DNA of 64,000 nucleotides from Falciphora oryzae (Eukaryota > Ascomycota > Sordariomycetes > Magnaporthales > Magnaporthaceae), in assembly GCA_000733355.1 (NCBI GenBank), contig JNVV01000001.1:1377218-1441217 (forward strand), written 5' to 3'. Numbering within the stretch: position 1 is the stretch's first letter; each line of letters begins with the position of its first letter. Shown here in pieces: positions 1-11,478 of this stretch. The translations under genes were made by a program, and so were the position numbers. The notes beneath the pieces are model-generated. The model saw only the letters and a list, made by a program, of their open reading frames with translations, had not been told where the DNA came from and did not search any database.

Positions 1-427
1 TGATGTCGCTCATCGCCACCCGCAGCGCCTTTTCGGGCCCTCGGAGGCCCTGCCGCGCGGCGTCGCGGTCGCGGCTCGCCGCGGCGATCGCTGAAGGCAG
101 CGCGTCCAGCCACTCGCGGAGCTGCGCGACCTTGGCGGCTGCCTCCTCGTGCTCGGCGGCGGCGATGGCGATGTCGGAGTGTCCGTCAAGCCCCAGCTGT
201 GCCAGAGCGCCTTCCGCCTGTTCGAGGTCCTGATCCAGCTTCTTCTGCTGGATTTCTAGGGTATGCAGGGCGTCGTGGGCTTGGATCCAGGGCGCGTATG
301 CTTCCTTGAATGCCTGTGCCTTGGTGGTCATGATTTCGCCCTCCAGATCCCGGAGCTTCAGCTCGCATTGTGCTGCCTCGATGGTGGCAAGCTCCTGCAT
401 CTTCTGCTCGATCCTGGTAAGAGCCAT
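1..427 (-). CDS. Partial coiled-coil protein, 5' end only
   Basis: An open frame starts with ATG at 427 and runs leftward without a stop to the window edge, giving the first 142 codons of a longer protein. The N-terminus begins MALTRIEQKMQEL and is rich in Glu, Gln, Lys, Ala and Leu in heptad-like spacing, as in a long coiled coil. The pattern continues to the cut end. There is no signal peptide or recognisable enzyme motif. A consensus TATA box on the same strand lies about 120 bases upstream of the ATG, which supports both strand and start. I do not recognise the family. N-terminal helical regions of fungal ankyrin/NACHT-type or structural proteins can look like this, but that is only a guess. 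Confidence 0.6.
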   Translation of the reverse strand, partial: MALTRIEQKMQELATIEAAQCELKLRDLEGEIMTTKAQAFKEAYAPWIQAHDALHTLEIQQKKLDQDLEQAEGALAQLGLDGHSDIAIAAAEHEEAAAKVAQLREWLDALPSAIAAASRDRDAARQGLRGPEKALRVAMSDI

Positions 428-1120
428 GATCGCGACTTTTGACTCTCGTTTTTAGGAGTTCGTAAAGGTTCTTAGAGAAAATCCCGTTTTATGACCTTGT
501 GTGTCTAGGAAGTTCACATCGGATTCTTAGGGGAGTGAGATGTTGCTTATATACCTAGATTTAGAGGGGGGTTTCTCAATCTGAGATCACTGTGGGATGG
601 TGATGCAACAACCGCATGATGACAACCACACATGCCATTGTCGGCTGTCAAATCTTTGTGGGAAGAATACGTGGAAGCTCCCTTTATTGTACTGTGTCTT
701 TGTCTCGTTAGTCCATGGGTCAGAGTCCATGTTAGGTGATTAGACTCGTCCTCAGACAAACAAAGAGAGCCAAAGAGAGTACCCCAGGTGCACCACGAGT
801 CTGGGAGGCCAAACCCCACATGGTTGGTCATAATCATTTCATTCGTTCCACCCGGGTAGAGCCTATCCTACTTCAGCCTCTTCACGCTATTAGCAACGTA
901 GGGTAACATGAGGATGGATTCCGGAGCCACCGATTCAACGTAGGTTTTAGTTTGGGATATTCTCTTGGTCTCCAACTCCCACGGGTGGAGGGGAGGCCGT
1001 TTCGTTTGACAGACCTGCAAAGCGGGCATATCGTGTGCTTTAGGAGAAGAGTGGTGGTGCAGGAACCGACAGAATCATGCATCGACTGAAACCGCGTCCG
1101 CGCGTCTTGATACTCCCCCG
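428..1120. other. Intergenic, DSK2 3' end to coiled-coil gene promoter
   Basis: This AT-richer spacer holds the promoter of the leftward coiled-coil gene and the 3' flank of DSK2, which is also leftward. Short open frames at 547-837 and 882-1082 on the minus strand have no coding character. I see no RNA gene or transposon ends. Confidence 0.5.
547..553 (-). promoter_or_regulatory. TATA box of the coiled-coil gene
   Basis: The minus strand reads TATATAAG here, about 120 bases upstream of the ATG at 427. A TATA box normally sets initiation about 30-60 bases downstream, which would leave a leader of roughly 60-90 bases. Strong TATA boxes are uncommon upstream of the other genes in this window, so this gene may be inducible (inference). 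Confidence 0.5.
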
Positions 1121-2518
1121 TCAGCCGCTCAACAGGTGCTCGATGGCGCCCTGAACACTGCCGCCGCTCCTTCGCAGCGCCGCCACATTCCTGTCGAAGT
1201 CGAAGAATCCCATGTCGTTGAGCTGCCGTAGCTGCTCCGCGTACCGCTCCTCGGGCGGCCGGTTATCCGGGGGAGCCGCGGGCGCCGCTCCGAACCCGCC
1301 GCCACCCGCCTGCATCGCTTGCATCGCTTGCATCGCTTGCATGAACTGTTGCAATTCCGGCGACGCGAACGGGTTGCCTCCTCCGGGACCGCCGCCGAAG
1401 AGAGATGCGAGCGGGTCGGCACCAGGCACCTGGCCAGCAGCCGCTCCACCAGAGGCGGGGTTGTTGTTGCCTTGTCCAGCGCCCGCGCCTGCTGCCTGCT
1501 GGCCCGCCTGGGGGGCGAAGAGGGCAGCGAAAGGGTTGGCGGCCGCGTCGCCGCCCTGTGGCATGCCGAAAATACCGGGGAATCCGAACGGCATTGGCGG
1601 GACGCCCTGCGCACCGGCGTTGGCACCCGCGCCGGCGCCCCCCTCTGTTCCCGTCGAGGCCGGAGCGCCGTCGGGGGTGGTGCTCGTGGCACCCGGGGCG
1701 GGGAAGGCCCCAGCGCCAGCACCGCCTGGGCCACTAAGCATCCTACGCATTCGGGAGGTCACGCGGAGTGACTCGGCATCGGTCATCATGTGGCGGAACT
1801 GAGGCGACTGGACGATTTCGCGGGCGTTGGGCAGGCTACGCAGCATTGGATTCGACTGGATTATGAAGTTGACGAAGTCCGGGTTCTGGAGGGCCTCGTT
1901 CATGCTCTGTTGTATGGCGGGGTTGGACAGCATCTCGACCATCTGCTCCTCACTGGGAGGGTTCATCTAGCGGGGCGTCAGGCAGGCCAGTGTTAGCAAA
2001 GGCTTTGGCGTTGGGGGTGAGGGGTTTTTTTTTTTTTTTTTTTTAGGCGCGTTGCGCGCATGCTTCAAGAGCTGTGCACTTACACCGCCGTCTGGGCCAA
2101 AGAGGTCGGCACTGGGGAGAGGCACGTGGCCGGCGAATCTGGCGCCGGTCAGGCCAGCCAGCGGGTTGCTCGCAGAAGTGCCAGCAGCCATGTTGGTGGG
2201 CACAGCAGGCACCGCGGCCGCGGCGGACGTCTGGGCAGGCCTGGAAGGGTTGCTGGCGGCGCTCTTGACCAGGTGTATGGTGTTGCCGGTCTTGATTTTG
2301 TAGACGCTGAGAGCGTCATCGTTCTTCATGACACGGCCCGAGTAGATAAGGCGTTGGCGGTCGGCAGGGATGTTCTCAAACTCCTCGGCGGCCAGCTTGT
2401 TCTTGAGGTCGAGGACGGTGGCAGACTCGGACATGGTGATGTTGTGGCTGCCGTCGCCTGAGGTCTTGACCTTGAAGCTGAGCTGGGCGTCGCCCGTCTC
2501 CTCGGGTGCGTCGGCCAT
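1121..2518 (-). CDS. DSK2: Ubiquilin/Dsk2 ubiquitin-receptor shuttle protein
   Basis: Two exons, 2518-2084 and 1966-1121, separated by a 117-base GTAAGT..TAG intron, encode 426 residues. An N-terminal ubiquitin-like domain (about residues 12-88) is followed by a linker. An STI1-type region follows the splice junction (about 146-205, with the NPAIQQSMNEALQNP signature). A Gly/Ala/Gln/Met-rich middle comes next, then a C-terminal UBA domain with the MGFFDFDRN..AL and GAIEHLL motifs. This UBL-STI1-UBA order defines ubiquilin/Dsk2, which carries ubiquitinated clients to the proteasome. The ATG at 2518 is used because the in-frame codon further upstream (2539) is GTG. A 20-base T run lies inside the intron on the plus strand. 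The middle region contains four MQA tripeptides encoded by a 9-base tandem repeat. Confidence 0.93.
1312..1341 (-). repeat. 9-bp tandem repeat coding (MQA)4 in DSK2
   Basis: The plus strand shows the unit gcatcgctt three times plus a partial copy. On the coding strand it yields consecutive Met-Gln-Ala triplets just before a poly-Gly stretch. A replication-slippage origin is likely, and copy number may vary between strains. Confidence 0.8.
2025..2044. repeat. T20 homopolymer in the DSK2 intron
   Basis: Twenty consecutive T on the plus strand (A20 in the DSK2 pre-mRNA) lie between the donor at 2083 and the acceptor at 1967. In the transcript this is a purine run, not a polypyrimidine tract. 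Confidence 0.85.
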
Positions 2519-4038
2519 GGCGGGCGGGAATGCGATCACGTCTGCGCCGTGTTTCGCTGGCTGGTGCTCCTCGTTGGTGATGGGGCAAAGCCAGACTTAG
2601 TCGTGCTGTCCTGGCTGCTTGCTTGAAGCGATACGATGCGATGCGATGGGCTTCCGATGGCAATCGAGAGCAACCCCCGGAGGCAGGGTTGCGGGAGCGA
2701 ACGCGGGCAAATGGATAGATATGGAGAGCAATACTTTAGAATACCCGACTTCTGATTGTTGGTACGTGGAACTTGATGGAGACGTGCGGCGGCGGTTGGA
2801 CGACGCATGCGCTGTCAGCTCGGAAGTGGGGGAGGCGGCAGCTGGCCGCTGCTGTGGACCTGTTGGAAATGACGTCCCGTCAAGAACACAATGGGAAAAA
2901 AAAAAAAAAACTCAGCACCAGATTGAGGCTCGCCACTGCCCGCTCGCTCCCCAGCCGCGACTGCTTTGTCACCCCATCAAGTTACCGCCAACCAACCCAA
3001 CATGATCAGGCAATAGGCAACCAAACACGGGCATATTCACCGGGCAATCAATCATGCTTTCAACTCTCAAGGTTGGACAGAGATGGAGGCAGGCACTCAC
3101 TAGACTCACCTACCTAGATTCCGATCCCAAAAGCTTGATTCTCGCATATATGTTAGTAGCGCAGACTCCAGGGGAGCCGACGGGCACCTCGGATGCTGAT
3201 GGAACGCAACCGAAGATGTTCGTTCAGCTCACATTTCAATCCTTCCGTCTTGAGAACCCCCTCTCAGGTACCTTCTCGCCGGCTGGGAGCCTACCTATCT
3301 CTGGGTAGGTAGGCACGGTCCCTAAATATTTATCGGCACCTGGCTGGCACCACTTTACGAAGCTGGAGATTGTCCAGCCAAATTGAACGCACAGAATACA
3401 ACCACCACTGAATAAAAATAAATAAATAAATAATACCCACGCACTCTGGTATACCCAAAAAGACCTATAGAATTTTTTTCCCCTTTTTATTTGATGGTGG
3501 TTGTGCTTATTTCGTCGTAAAGGAAAGAATCCGGTTTTTTGTAAGGTGGTGCCAGGTGTCGATAATATTTTAGGGATCGTGGTAGGCTAGTGCCTTCCTG
3601 TTCGGGCAGGCTTAGTATTGGGGTCATCTTGAATATCATTTCGACCATTTCATCACCTCGCTCCTACCTGTCGAGACCTGGTGCGTGTTCTGAGAGCCGC
3701 ATCACGTCCTTGACTCGTTGATGTGTCGCGTTGATTTTGCCGCGGAGCCGCCAGCCACGGAGAAGCACCAAGGATGGGTGGCTGTGCCAGTTGACATGCA
3801 CTCAACTGCTGTGCCCCAAAGCTCCCCCGGCTGTACCCCCTGCAGGTCCAGGGGCCGCACACTTGCGGGGAAAGCAACGGCCGAGGTTGCTTGAGCTCAA
3901 GCAAATACCGGGGTAGATCTGAGGCACGAGGGAGCTGGGCTTTCAACAAAAGACAACAACAAAACATCCATTTTGAGCGAGCGTGTTTGAGTACAAACCA
4001 TTTTCAAATAGGTCCATCCCAATATCCCCATTGCCAAC
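2519..4038. other. Divergent promoter region DSK2 / MDR oxidoreductase
   Basis: About 1.5 kb without a convincing gene lies between the divergent DSK2 and the oxidoreductase. It contains an A15 run (2896-2910), AATA/AAAT microsatellite-like sequence near 3412-3437, and TACCTA/TAGGTA words near 3105 and 3290-3312 of the kind dispersed in ascomycete intergenic DNA. Open frames here are short and of random composition. Confidence 0.5.
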
Positions 4039-5433
4039 ATGCGAGGAATCCAACTAAAGGAATATGTCAAGGTAAATGACTTTGCTGCGCGCCCCAGCTT
4101 TCTATCGCCGTGTCTGGACGGCGTGAAGGCTCGGCTGCTCGTTTGAGTGAGCCTCGGCATTGGAGCTAACGAGACGATCTATCTCTCTTCAGGGGCCGCA
4201 AGAGCTCAAGGTGGCTGACCTTCCAGACCCCGTGCCTGCGCCGGATCAATACTTGATAGAAGTACATGTAAGTTGATCATGGGCATCTCGCTCTTTATGT
4301 TTTGTCTCGTTCGGAACCTAACGCATCCTCTTATCTGCAGGCCGCTGCAGCAAACTTCTTTGATATTCTGCAGATCCAGGGGAAATACCAAAATCAACCC
4401 CGTAGGTTCCGCTAACCCTCTGGCCCAGCCTCTATCAAGCTTAGGCTGGCGGTTTAAAGTCAAACCAAGTTCAATTGATACTAATCCCGAATCAAACATC
4501 AAAAATAGCGTTCCCCTGGGTCTCCGGCTCCGAGTTCGCCGGCGTCGTCCTTGCCGCGCCCTCGGCGGTCAACGGCCGCCCGCCCAAGTTCCCCGTCGGC
4601 TCGCGCGTCTTCGGCGCCAGCCAGGGCGCCTACGCGACCAAGGTGTGCGCCGCCGAGGCCTCGCTGCTCGCAGTCCCGGACGGCTGGTCCTTCCGCGACG
4701 CCGCGGGGCTCTTCGTGACGGCCCCGACCAGCTACGGCGCCCTGGTGGTCCGCGCCGGCGTCAAAGCCGGCGATTATGTCTTGGTCCACGCGGCCGCGGG
4801 GGGCGTCGGCCTGGCCGCCGTCCAGGTCGCCAAGGCCAAGGGCGCCGTCGTCATCGCCACCGCCGGCACCGAGCGCAAGCTCGAGGTCGCGAGGCAGTTT
4901 GGCGCCGATCACGTGGTCGACTACAACGACCCCGATTGGCCTGCCAAGGTCAAGAAGTGAGAGCATACACTGAACTATGCCATTTTTTTTTCTAGAGAGA
5001 AGTGCAAAAGTCTAACATGGCATTCCAAAACAGGCTGACCCCCAAGGGCCGCGGCGTCGACATCATCTACGACCCCGTGGGCATGGTGGACAAGAGCACA
5101 AAGTGCGTCGCCTGGAACGGCCGCATCCTCGTCGTGGGCTTCGCCGCCGGCACCATCGAAAAGTTGGCCCTGAACAAGGTCCTGCTCAAGAACATCTCCA
5201 TCGTCGGCATCCACTGGGGCGCCTACACCATCAATGAGCCCGAGGCCATTATCGAGGTCTGGGACGGCATTCGCGACCTCATCCGCCAGGGGAAATTCAG
5301 GGGCACCGAGTTCACCGACAAAGAGTTCGCCGGACTCGAGGCTGTCCCGGCGGCCCTCCAAGCTCTGGGAGGCAGGGAGACGTGGGGGAAGGTTGTCATT
5401 GCAATCCCCCAGGGCGAGCAGGCAAAGCTGTAG
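4039..5433 (+). CDS. Zinc-free MDR quinone oxidoreductase-like protein
   Basis: Five exons (4039-4071, 4193-4267, 4341-4401, 4509-4956, 5034-5433) encode 338 residues. The N-terminus MRGIQLKEYVKGPQEL starts a GroES-like domain typical of medium-chain dehydrogenase/reductases. A Rossmann nucleotide-binding motif (AAAGGVGLAAVQVAKAKG, about residues 150-170) follows. The Cys/His zinc ligands of alcohol dehydrogenases are absent, which places it with NADPH:quinone oxidoreductases. These reduce quinones or enones with NADPH, usually in the cytosol; the substrate cannot be told. The first exon is only 11 codons and is supported by a GTAAAT donor and a clean frame. The gene converges on KAP120, 415 bases away. 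Confidence 0.88.
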
Positions 5434-5848
5434 GATGCCGAGCGGTTGCTGTATATACAAACACAAACCGTCGTGTAGAGAACAAATAATCATGACAGTA
5501 CATGTTAGAAATACGTATGGATCACACCATACAAAAACTAGCTATCACCGTCATCAATTTTCAGTCAGGCTGGGCTGTCTATCTAAACACTATCTTCCAA
5601 GAAGAGAGATACTCGAGATTGGGTATGAGAAAGAAACCAGGCTAAAACGAGTCACAACCACTCCAAAAGACAGCGCGATCAGTGAAATCAGATGCAGCAG
5701 GAAGCGGGTGAGCTAAGCCCCGGATTTCCATGCATCATCATGCGATTACCGAGGAACGCAGCGGTGGGGAGTGGCCTACGACATTGCTATGCTCGCCTCC
5801 GCCGCTCTTTAGTGCCCCCTTCTCCCTCCGAAGTCATTGTCCTCAAGC
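5434..5848. other. Short convergent spacer
   Basis: This is the 3' flank of both the MDR oxidoreductase and KAP120. I see AT-rich 3'-UTR-like sequence and no further gene. Confidence 0.5.
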
Positions 5849-8800
5849 CTAGCCGCCGCCCGGCATTGACAATCTCTGGAAGCCAACGAGAACATCCCGA
5901 TCCACGTTGACGGCCCATTGCGATTCGAACGCGGCCTCTCCACCCGTCGCCTGGACGAGCGCCTGTAGCCTTGACTTGATGAAGGCGAATGTATGCTCTT
6001 TGCGGATCTGGTCCCTCCACGCGAAAGCCCTCTCGCGCACGTCTTGTGGCGTGTCAAACTCGCTCGCGTTGGACTCGGGCGATCCCTCCCAGACGAGAGT
6101 GTCAGCAGCTGACGCATCCCCTCCCTGGACCTCAACCACCACGGTCGTCCACATGGAGAAGTAGTCTTGCAGCTTAGATAGGACAAGCTCCAGCAAGCCC
6201 GGCGGAGCGCCTGGGCCTGCCGCCGCCAGCTCGCACAGCCGCGTCAGAGCCAGGCACGAGAGCTTCTGCCGCTCCGCATCAGCCATCATATCGAACGATC
6301 CGAACCACTCTGCGCTCAGCCAGGCCCAGACAGACGCGACATCGCCCGCGACCGACATCAAGTGGACCAGCGCCTGCGGCTCGCCAAGTGTAATACGGGC
6401 CAGCAGCGAAAAGTAGTGCGCCTCCTTGACAGGGCTTAGTTTGGGATTTCGGCGCTGCGGGCCAGTCGTCTGATGACACTCCCACGCGTCGTGCAGACCC
6501 TCTAGCACCAGCCGTAGGAGCCCGATATCGAGCATCTCCTTCACCAGCACCGTCAGGCCCTCGGGGCCTCCGAGCTCCTGGGCCGCTCGGAGCATGTAAT
6601 CCAGCGCCTTGACAGCGTGATGGACCTGATCTTTGTTTTTGGACTCCACGGCCATTCTGAGCGCGGTCAGCGTCGGCCGCCGGTACTCGTCCCCGAGGAT
6701 GCCCTCTGGTGCAAGAAGGATGTACGACCCCACAATATGGACAAGCTCCTGTGAAAGCTGATTGTCGAATGAAATAAAAGGGAGCCCTACGAGCTCAAGG
6801 GCCATCAGTTCCGGAGATACGGGCGGCGAGGACTGTGTCATGGTGGCTTTCCAGACCTCGGTGGCCTCGTCGACGAGGAATTTGTGAATCTCCGATGACG
6901 GATCCATGGCTTGAGCGATCAAAGGCACCATGAAGGGATGGTACCGCTGAGAATCGGCGCCTACCGAGTTCACGAGTGTCGACAGGATGGCGAGGATCGA
7001 TTGCTTGAGCATGTAGCTTTCGTCCCCTGCCTCGGCCCAGAGCTTGGGTAGCGTCTCCATCAAGGCGTCGCCCACCTGTCTGGCAGACGACTCCATGCGT
7101 GAAATTAACACTCGGATGGTGTCGAGCACGGCCAGCTTGGATTCGTCTTGTGTGAGCTCCGTCAAAAGGCTGACCAGCCGTGTAAGGGTCTCGAAGGCAT
7201 ACGGCTGGAATATCTCCCCCTTAAACTCGAAATCGTCGGCAATCTTCTTCAGCTGCCGCGCTGCCGTGACTCTCACTACCAGATCATTATGCCTTTCATC
7301 TTCGGGGTTCATCAGGTGGCGATATATCTCGAAAACTATGGGCCGCGTCGCATCCGCCATCTTCATCGGAACCCATTGGCTCAGAAGAATGGCGATGCGT
7401 CGCCGGAGCAGTTTGGCCAGGTCTCCTTGTAGCTGAACGTCCTGGACTAGAGTAGATGTCACGAAGGAGTCGAAGTCAAAGACCTCGTACACCGTCGGGG
7501 CAGCACAGCCCATGGCTGTGTAGACGGCCTCCTTGGCCACAATGTCAGAGCCGGCCTGGGCGGAAGTCTGGAAATAATTCAGTAGGGGCGGTCCGAGCAA
7601 CCGTTTATAGTGGATCAGGAGGTCGAGGAAGACACGCTCGGCACAGGGTCGCACTTCAAACTGCCAGGCATCTCCCGAGTCGCGCTCCTGCGCTTCCCAT
7701 GCTTCGGGGTCCTCCTCCCAAGCTTCTAGGTCCGCCTTGCGAAACACAAAGAGCTTGGTAATGACCACATCGACGATCTGAGCGACGAATTGGTCGGTGA
7801 GGAGCTGCGTCTTGACCGTTTCTTGTGCCTGTTCCTGCTCTTTGAGAAACTCGGCGCTCTTGTACTTGAATGTTTGCTGGGGTTTGAAGACCATGGCGAT
7901 GCAGTTCCTGAGAAGAAGCAGCCCCTTGAGAGTCAGCTTTTCAAGCAGCGGGCCCTCGACCTTGGACTTCGAAGCACCACCGTCGTTATCATCCGATGGC
8001 TTGCCGCCAGATTTGTCAAAGACCTCGGCAAATTTGGCGACGAGGTCCCAGTATGCACGAACGAGCTGGAGAGAGTTGGGGAGGAGCGCAAAGCTGGTTG
8101 GGAGTGCTTCGCATACCTCAAGGTGCAGCTTGGTGAACTGGACCAGGTGCTTGCCTACTATCTCCTGGTATGGAGCCGGAACGGCCGAGTCGTGGCTGAC
8201 GAGGCCCAGGAACTGGCCGAACTGGTTCTGTGTTATACCCCAGAACTCGATCACGAGCTGCTCCCGGTGCGGGCTGTCATAGCCGACTGTAACGAGCGGC
8301 CGCAGCGTCCGGAGGCAGAACAAACTGTTCTCCATGGCGTAGTCCGCAGCGTCTTCATCACCACGCCCACGTGTCAGGAACTCGAGCCAGTAGGTGACCT
8401 GCTCTGAGTAGACTTCGCCCAACAGCTGGACCAGCTCAGGGGTGGCGTCGCGCAGGGCAGTCTGTGACTTGCGCAGTCGAGCTGTAGCGAGTTCTTTGAC
8501 GGCTCGTAGCAGGACACGCAGGGTAGCGGCAAGCTGAGCTTGCCTGCCGGTTTTGAAGGCGCGAACGAACCCAACCATGTCGGCGAAGGCGGAAGGCCAT
8601 TCGGCGGGGTAGTCTATTCTAACGACCTTGGCCGCGGCCAGCGCGCTCTGTACGGCGAGATTTTTATCATCCTCCTCTACACAGCCCTGGAGGAGCCTCG
8701 ACCGGATTATGTTCTTCTGCTCGGGCCGGATGGTTGACTTGGCCGAGATGTTGCGCCAGAACTTGTCAATGCCATTTTTGAGGAGGATAATGGCGAGGAA

Positions 8801-9098
8801 GCGGGCCTGGCGGTTGATGGACTTTTCGAGATATATGGTCTGGAGAGCGAGAACAGGACGCCGATTAGGTTAGCAGGAAGTCGTCCGGGGGATGGGAAGC
8901 GTACAAGAGCCAACAGTCGGATCCACTTGCCTGGAGGTGAGGATAGAAGTCTGGATATGTCTCCCAGGCCTTGAGCTGTTGATCGGCAGCTAACCTCTGG
9001 GTTTGATCGGTCGAGCACGACGCGAGCTCAAGCTTCATGCACAGCTCCTGGAGGCTGAGAGGGGTTGCTTCCCCGGGAGCCTCGATTGCGAAGCTCAT
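5849..9098 (-). CDS. KAP120: Importin-beta family karyopherin, Kap120/importin-11 type
   Basis: Two exons, 9098-8931 and 8839-5849, encode 1052 residues. The intron (8930-8840) has a GC donor (CAG|GCAAGT) and a CAG acceptor. The N-terminus (MSFAIEAPGEATPLSLQELC, then QRLAADQQLKAWE) is the importin-beta N-terminal HEAT region that binds RanGTP. Exon 2 continues it with RFLAIILLKNGIDKFWRN and ends in a long helical HEAT-repeat array. Length and N-terminal wording match fungal Kap120/importin-11, which imports ribosome-assembly and other cargo into the nucleus. The spliced frame is open throughout. Assignment to this karyopherin rather than a neighbouring subfamily rests on overall resemblance only. 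Confidence 0.85.
8840..8930 (-). other. GC-AG intron in KAP120
   Basis: The coding strand reads CCAG|GCAAGT at the donor and CTCTCCAG|ACC at the acceptor. A GC donor with an otherwise perfect consensus is the usual form of this minor intron class. Splicing here joins two halves of a conserved importin motif in frame. Confidence 0.75.
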
Positions 9099-9767
9099 TC
9101 TTCTTGGCCCAGGTGTGCTCTTCAGGGAGTTCGTAGGCCCTGGGCTCTCATCCGGCGGCGTAACGTGAGGGTTGGTGTAACTTTGCGCCGTTCTGGGTTT
9201 CGTCGGAGCCCAGGTTGAAGCTCTCGAATATTCGCACGCGTTCGATGATGGGGCTGGGGGTGACGCGGGGTAGAATCCACCGCTGTCGAACCTCCAACGG
9301 GGCTGCGTTTGGCGGGGGCAAGGCGGGGCGGTACCTGGATTGTTACAGGGGCTGCTCTGATCTCTTTGGTGCTATTGACGTGTTCATATCATCCAAACAT
9401 GGATTCTTGCGCATCCGTGGACTGCTTGAAACGTGGTAAAATATTAATACCTTAATAGGTGGTAGCCATCGGCCAAGGTGGCTGAAAATGGCAAGTATAT
9501 GTCGGTGGCACCTACCTAGGTCGAGACTTGCCTTTTTTGCCGATTCCAGCAAAAGTCCAGAGCTCCCCTCAAGGTAAATTCGCGATGACAGGACTGCTAC
9601 CGAACATAATGCAGTCTAGAATCCAGCCGTGTTGACCATCGTTCTGTTCATCATCATCAACTTGAGGCAGGCGCGATACATAGACCCAAGCAGGGTTGTA
9701 TTTCAGCATCGCCTCCTCCCCGTCTCTCTCTTATCAAACCCTAATCCGCATACACCATCACAAAATC
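9099..9767. other. Divergent promoter region KAP120 / MBL hydrolase
   Basis: 669 bases lie between divergent starts. A TACCTAGGT word occurs near 9512. No gene or RNA signal is recognised. Confidence 0.5.
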
Positions 9768-10799
9768 ATGGCGCCAGCCTCGGTCCCAGAGTACGTCGAC
9801 GACGCAGTCGAGAAGTGGCTCATCTGCACCGCCTGCGGAACCCAGTTCCCAACAGCCGATCGCAACGCACTCAAGACATGTCGAATATGCGACGACCCGC
9901 GCCAGTTCACCCCTCCCTCGGGCCAGAGCTTCACCACAATGCAAGCCCTGGGGGAAGCATGTCACCGCAACGTCTTCCACCCATACATGTTTTCCCACTC
10001 CACCACCGAAGTCGGTGCCAAGGGGATATACCCAACAGGTCCCCTGCTACTCAGCATCGTGACCGAGCCCAAGTTCGCCATCGGGCAGCGCGCAATCCTG
10101 GTCCGCACAGTCGCAGGAAACATCCTCTGGGATTGCCTCACTTTTCTGGACATAGATACTATCGGGCGCATCCGTGCCCTAGGCGGCCTGAAGGCCATCG
10201 TCATCTCGCACCCCCATTACTACAGCGCCCATGCGCACTGGGCAGAAGTGTTCAAGTGTCCAGTGTACCTCGCCTGCGAGGACAAGGAGTGGCTCACCAT
10301 GACATCGCCGTCACAGGTGTTCCTTGGCGCTGGTGCCGACGAGAACAGCGGCGGCGACGATGCCGCGGCAGCGGTCCATGACATCCCCATATCGGGCCAG
10401 AAATCGGGGTTCCAGGCCATCCGCCTCGGCGGACACTTCCCCGGGAGCCTGGTTGGGCTCTGCTACCGCCGCTTGTTTGTGGCTGACACCCTCATCACGA
10501 CCCCGGCCGGCGTAGGCAACTGGGAGTTTGACGCGATGGGTTCTCCTCGATCGCGCCCGCCCGGGATGAACACCTTCGCATTCATGTGGAGCATTCCCAA
10601 CATGATTCCGCTCTCGGCCGAGGAGGTCGCTCGCATGTGGGACAGACTCAAAAGACACGAGTTCAGGAGCACGCATGGGGCGTTCATGGGCCACGACATC
10701 GAAGACTCTGACGTCAAGGCCAGGGTCCTGTCAAGCATGCAGATCCAGATTTCGCGCATGGGTTGGGCCGGCCATGCGCTGCTCGGCGAGTCGCTTTAA
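9768..10799 (+). CDS. Metallo-beta-lactamase-fold hydrolase with N-terminal zinc motif
   Basis: An intronless frame of 343 residues begins MAPASVPEYVDDAVEKW. Residues about 20-45 hold CTACGTQFP and CRICDD, a short four-cysteine, probably zinc-binding, segment. A metallo-beta-lactamase-like core follows. It has an unusual metal-binding motif SHPHYYSAHAHWAE in the place of the common HxHxDH (about residues 145-160), then GGHFPGSLVG and a second metal-site histidine. This arrangement is common in fungal MBL-fold proteins of unknown substrate. An in-frame upstream codon exists, but the ATG at 9768 has a good context and matches the family's usual start. The start of the neighbouring KAP120 lies 669 bases away on the other strand. 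Confidence 0.85.
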   Translation: MAPASVPEYVDDAVEKWLICTACGTQFPTADRNALKTCRICDDPRQFTPPSGQSFTTMQALGEACHRNVFHPYMFSHSTTEVGAKGIYPTGPLLLSIVTEPKFAIGQRAILVRTVAGNILWDCLTFLDIDTIGRIRALGGLKAIVISHPHYYSAHAHWAEVFKCPVYLACEDKEWLTMTSPSQVFLGAGADENSGGDDAAAAVHDIPISGQKSGFQAIRLGGHFPGSLVGLCYRRLFVADTLITTPAGVGNWEFDAMGSPRSRPPGMNTFAFMWSIPNMIPLSAEEVARMWDRLKRHEFRSTHGAFMGHDIEDSDVKARVLSSMQIQISRMGWAGHALLGESL

Positions 10800-11478
10800 C
10801 TACTTCCCCGGGCTGTCTTTTCGGCCGGAGCTTCAACCGCCGTCGCCAACCATTACGTGAGGGCCAAGACGAGACAAGACATGGACATGCAGGGCACTTT
10901 TCTCTTTAAGAAACATCATGCCCAGATCGATTGGTTGACCTGGGCAATATCCTCACTCGATGGGAAATATATCGCGCTACCATAGCTCACTACGTGGCAG
11001 CAGGTTGTAAGCGAGGTTGCATTTTGGGACGTTGATGCTCCAGATCCTAACCCGATAGGGCGGCATGCAGGGAACTTTTCCGGCTTGGTATTGATCGCCA
11101 TGTGATACATTTCTCGCTTCTAGCTTCTGGGTTCTTTCCACGCTGAATTTTGATGACATTGCATATCCTCTCCTGCCAGTAAGCACTTCCCCATCAGGGA
11201 GACTCTTGGGTTACATGGGATACGTAAACGAACAGCCCGCAGGTAAGGTAAACGGTTGGCATTCGGGGCAAGGGTTCCGTCAAGCCGCAAAAGATGTGGG
11301 CATTTCCCCGGCACCTGCCCGAGTTGAAGTCCCCTGGCGACTATTATGATATAACCCGGCCCTCCCCCGGGGAAAGGAAGGCTTTTATTATGAGTCTCCT
11401 TTGCAGCCACCCGATAGAGATCCACTCAGTCCTTTGGTTCAGCCGGCACTTCCAAACATACACGCAAAAGCCGTGATC
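10800..11478. other. Intergenic, tyrosinase promoter
   Basis: 679 bases upstream of the tyrosinase. A TATA-like word (gatataac) lies near 11347-11354, about 130 bases before the ATG. No open frame looks real. Confidence 0.45.

Noticed and set aside
547..1082. Possible LTR or decayed transposon between DSK2 and the left-edge gene
   Set aside because: No inverted or direct terminal repeats or target duplication were found, and the TATA box is explained by the adjacent gene.
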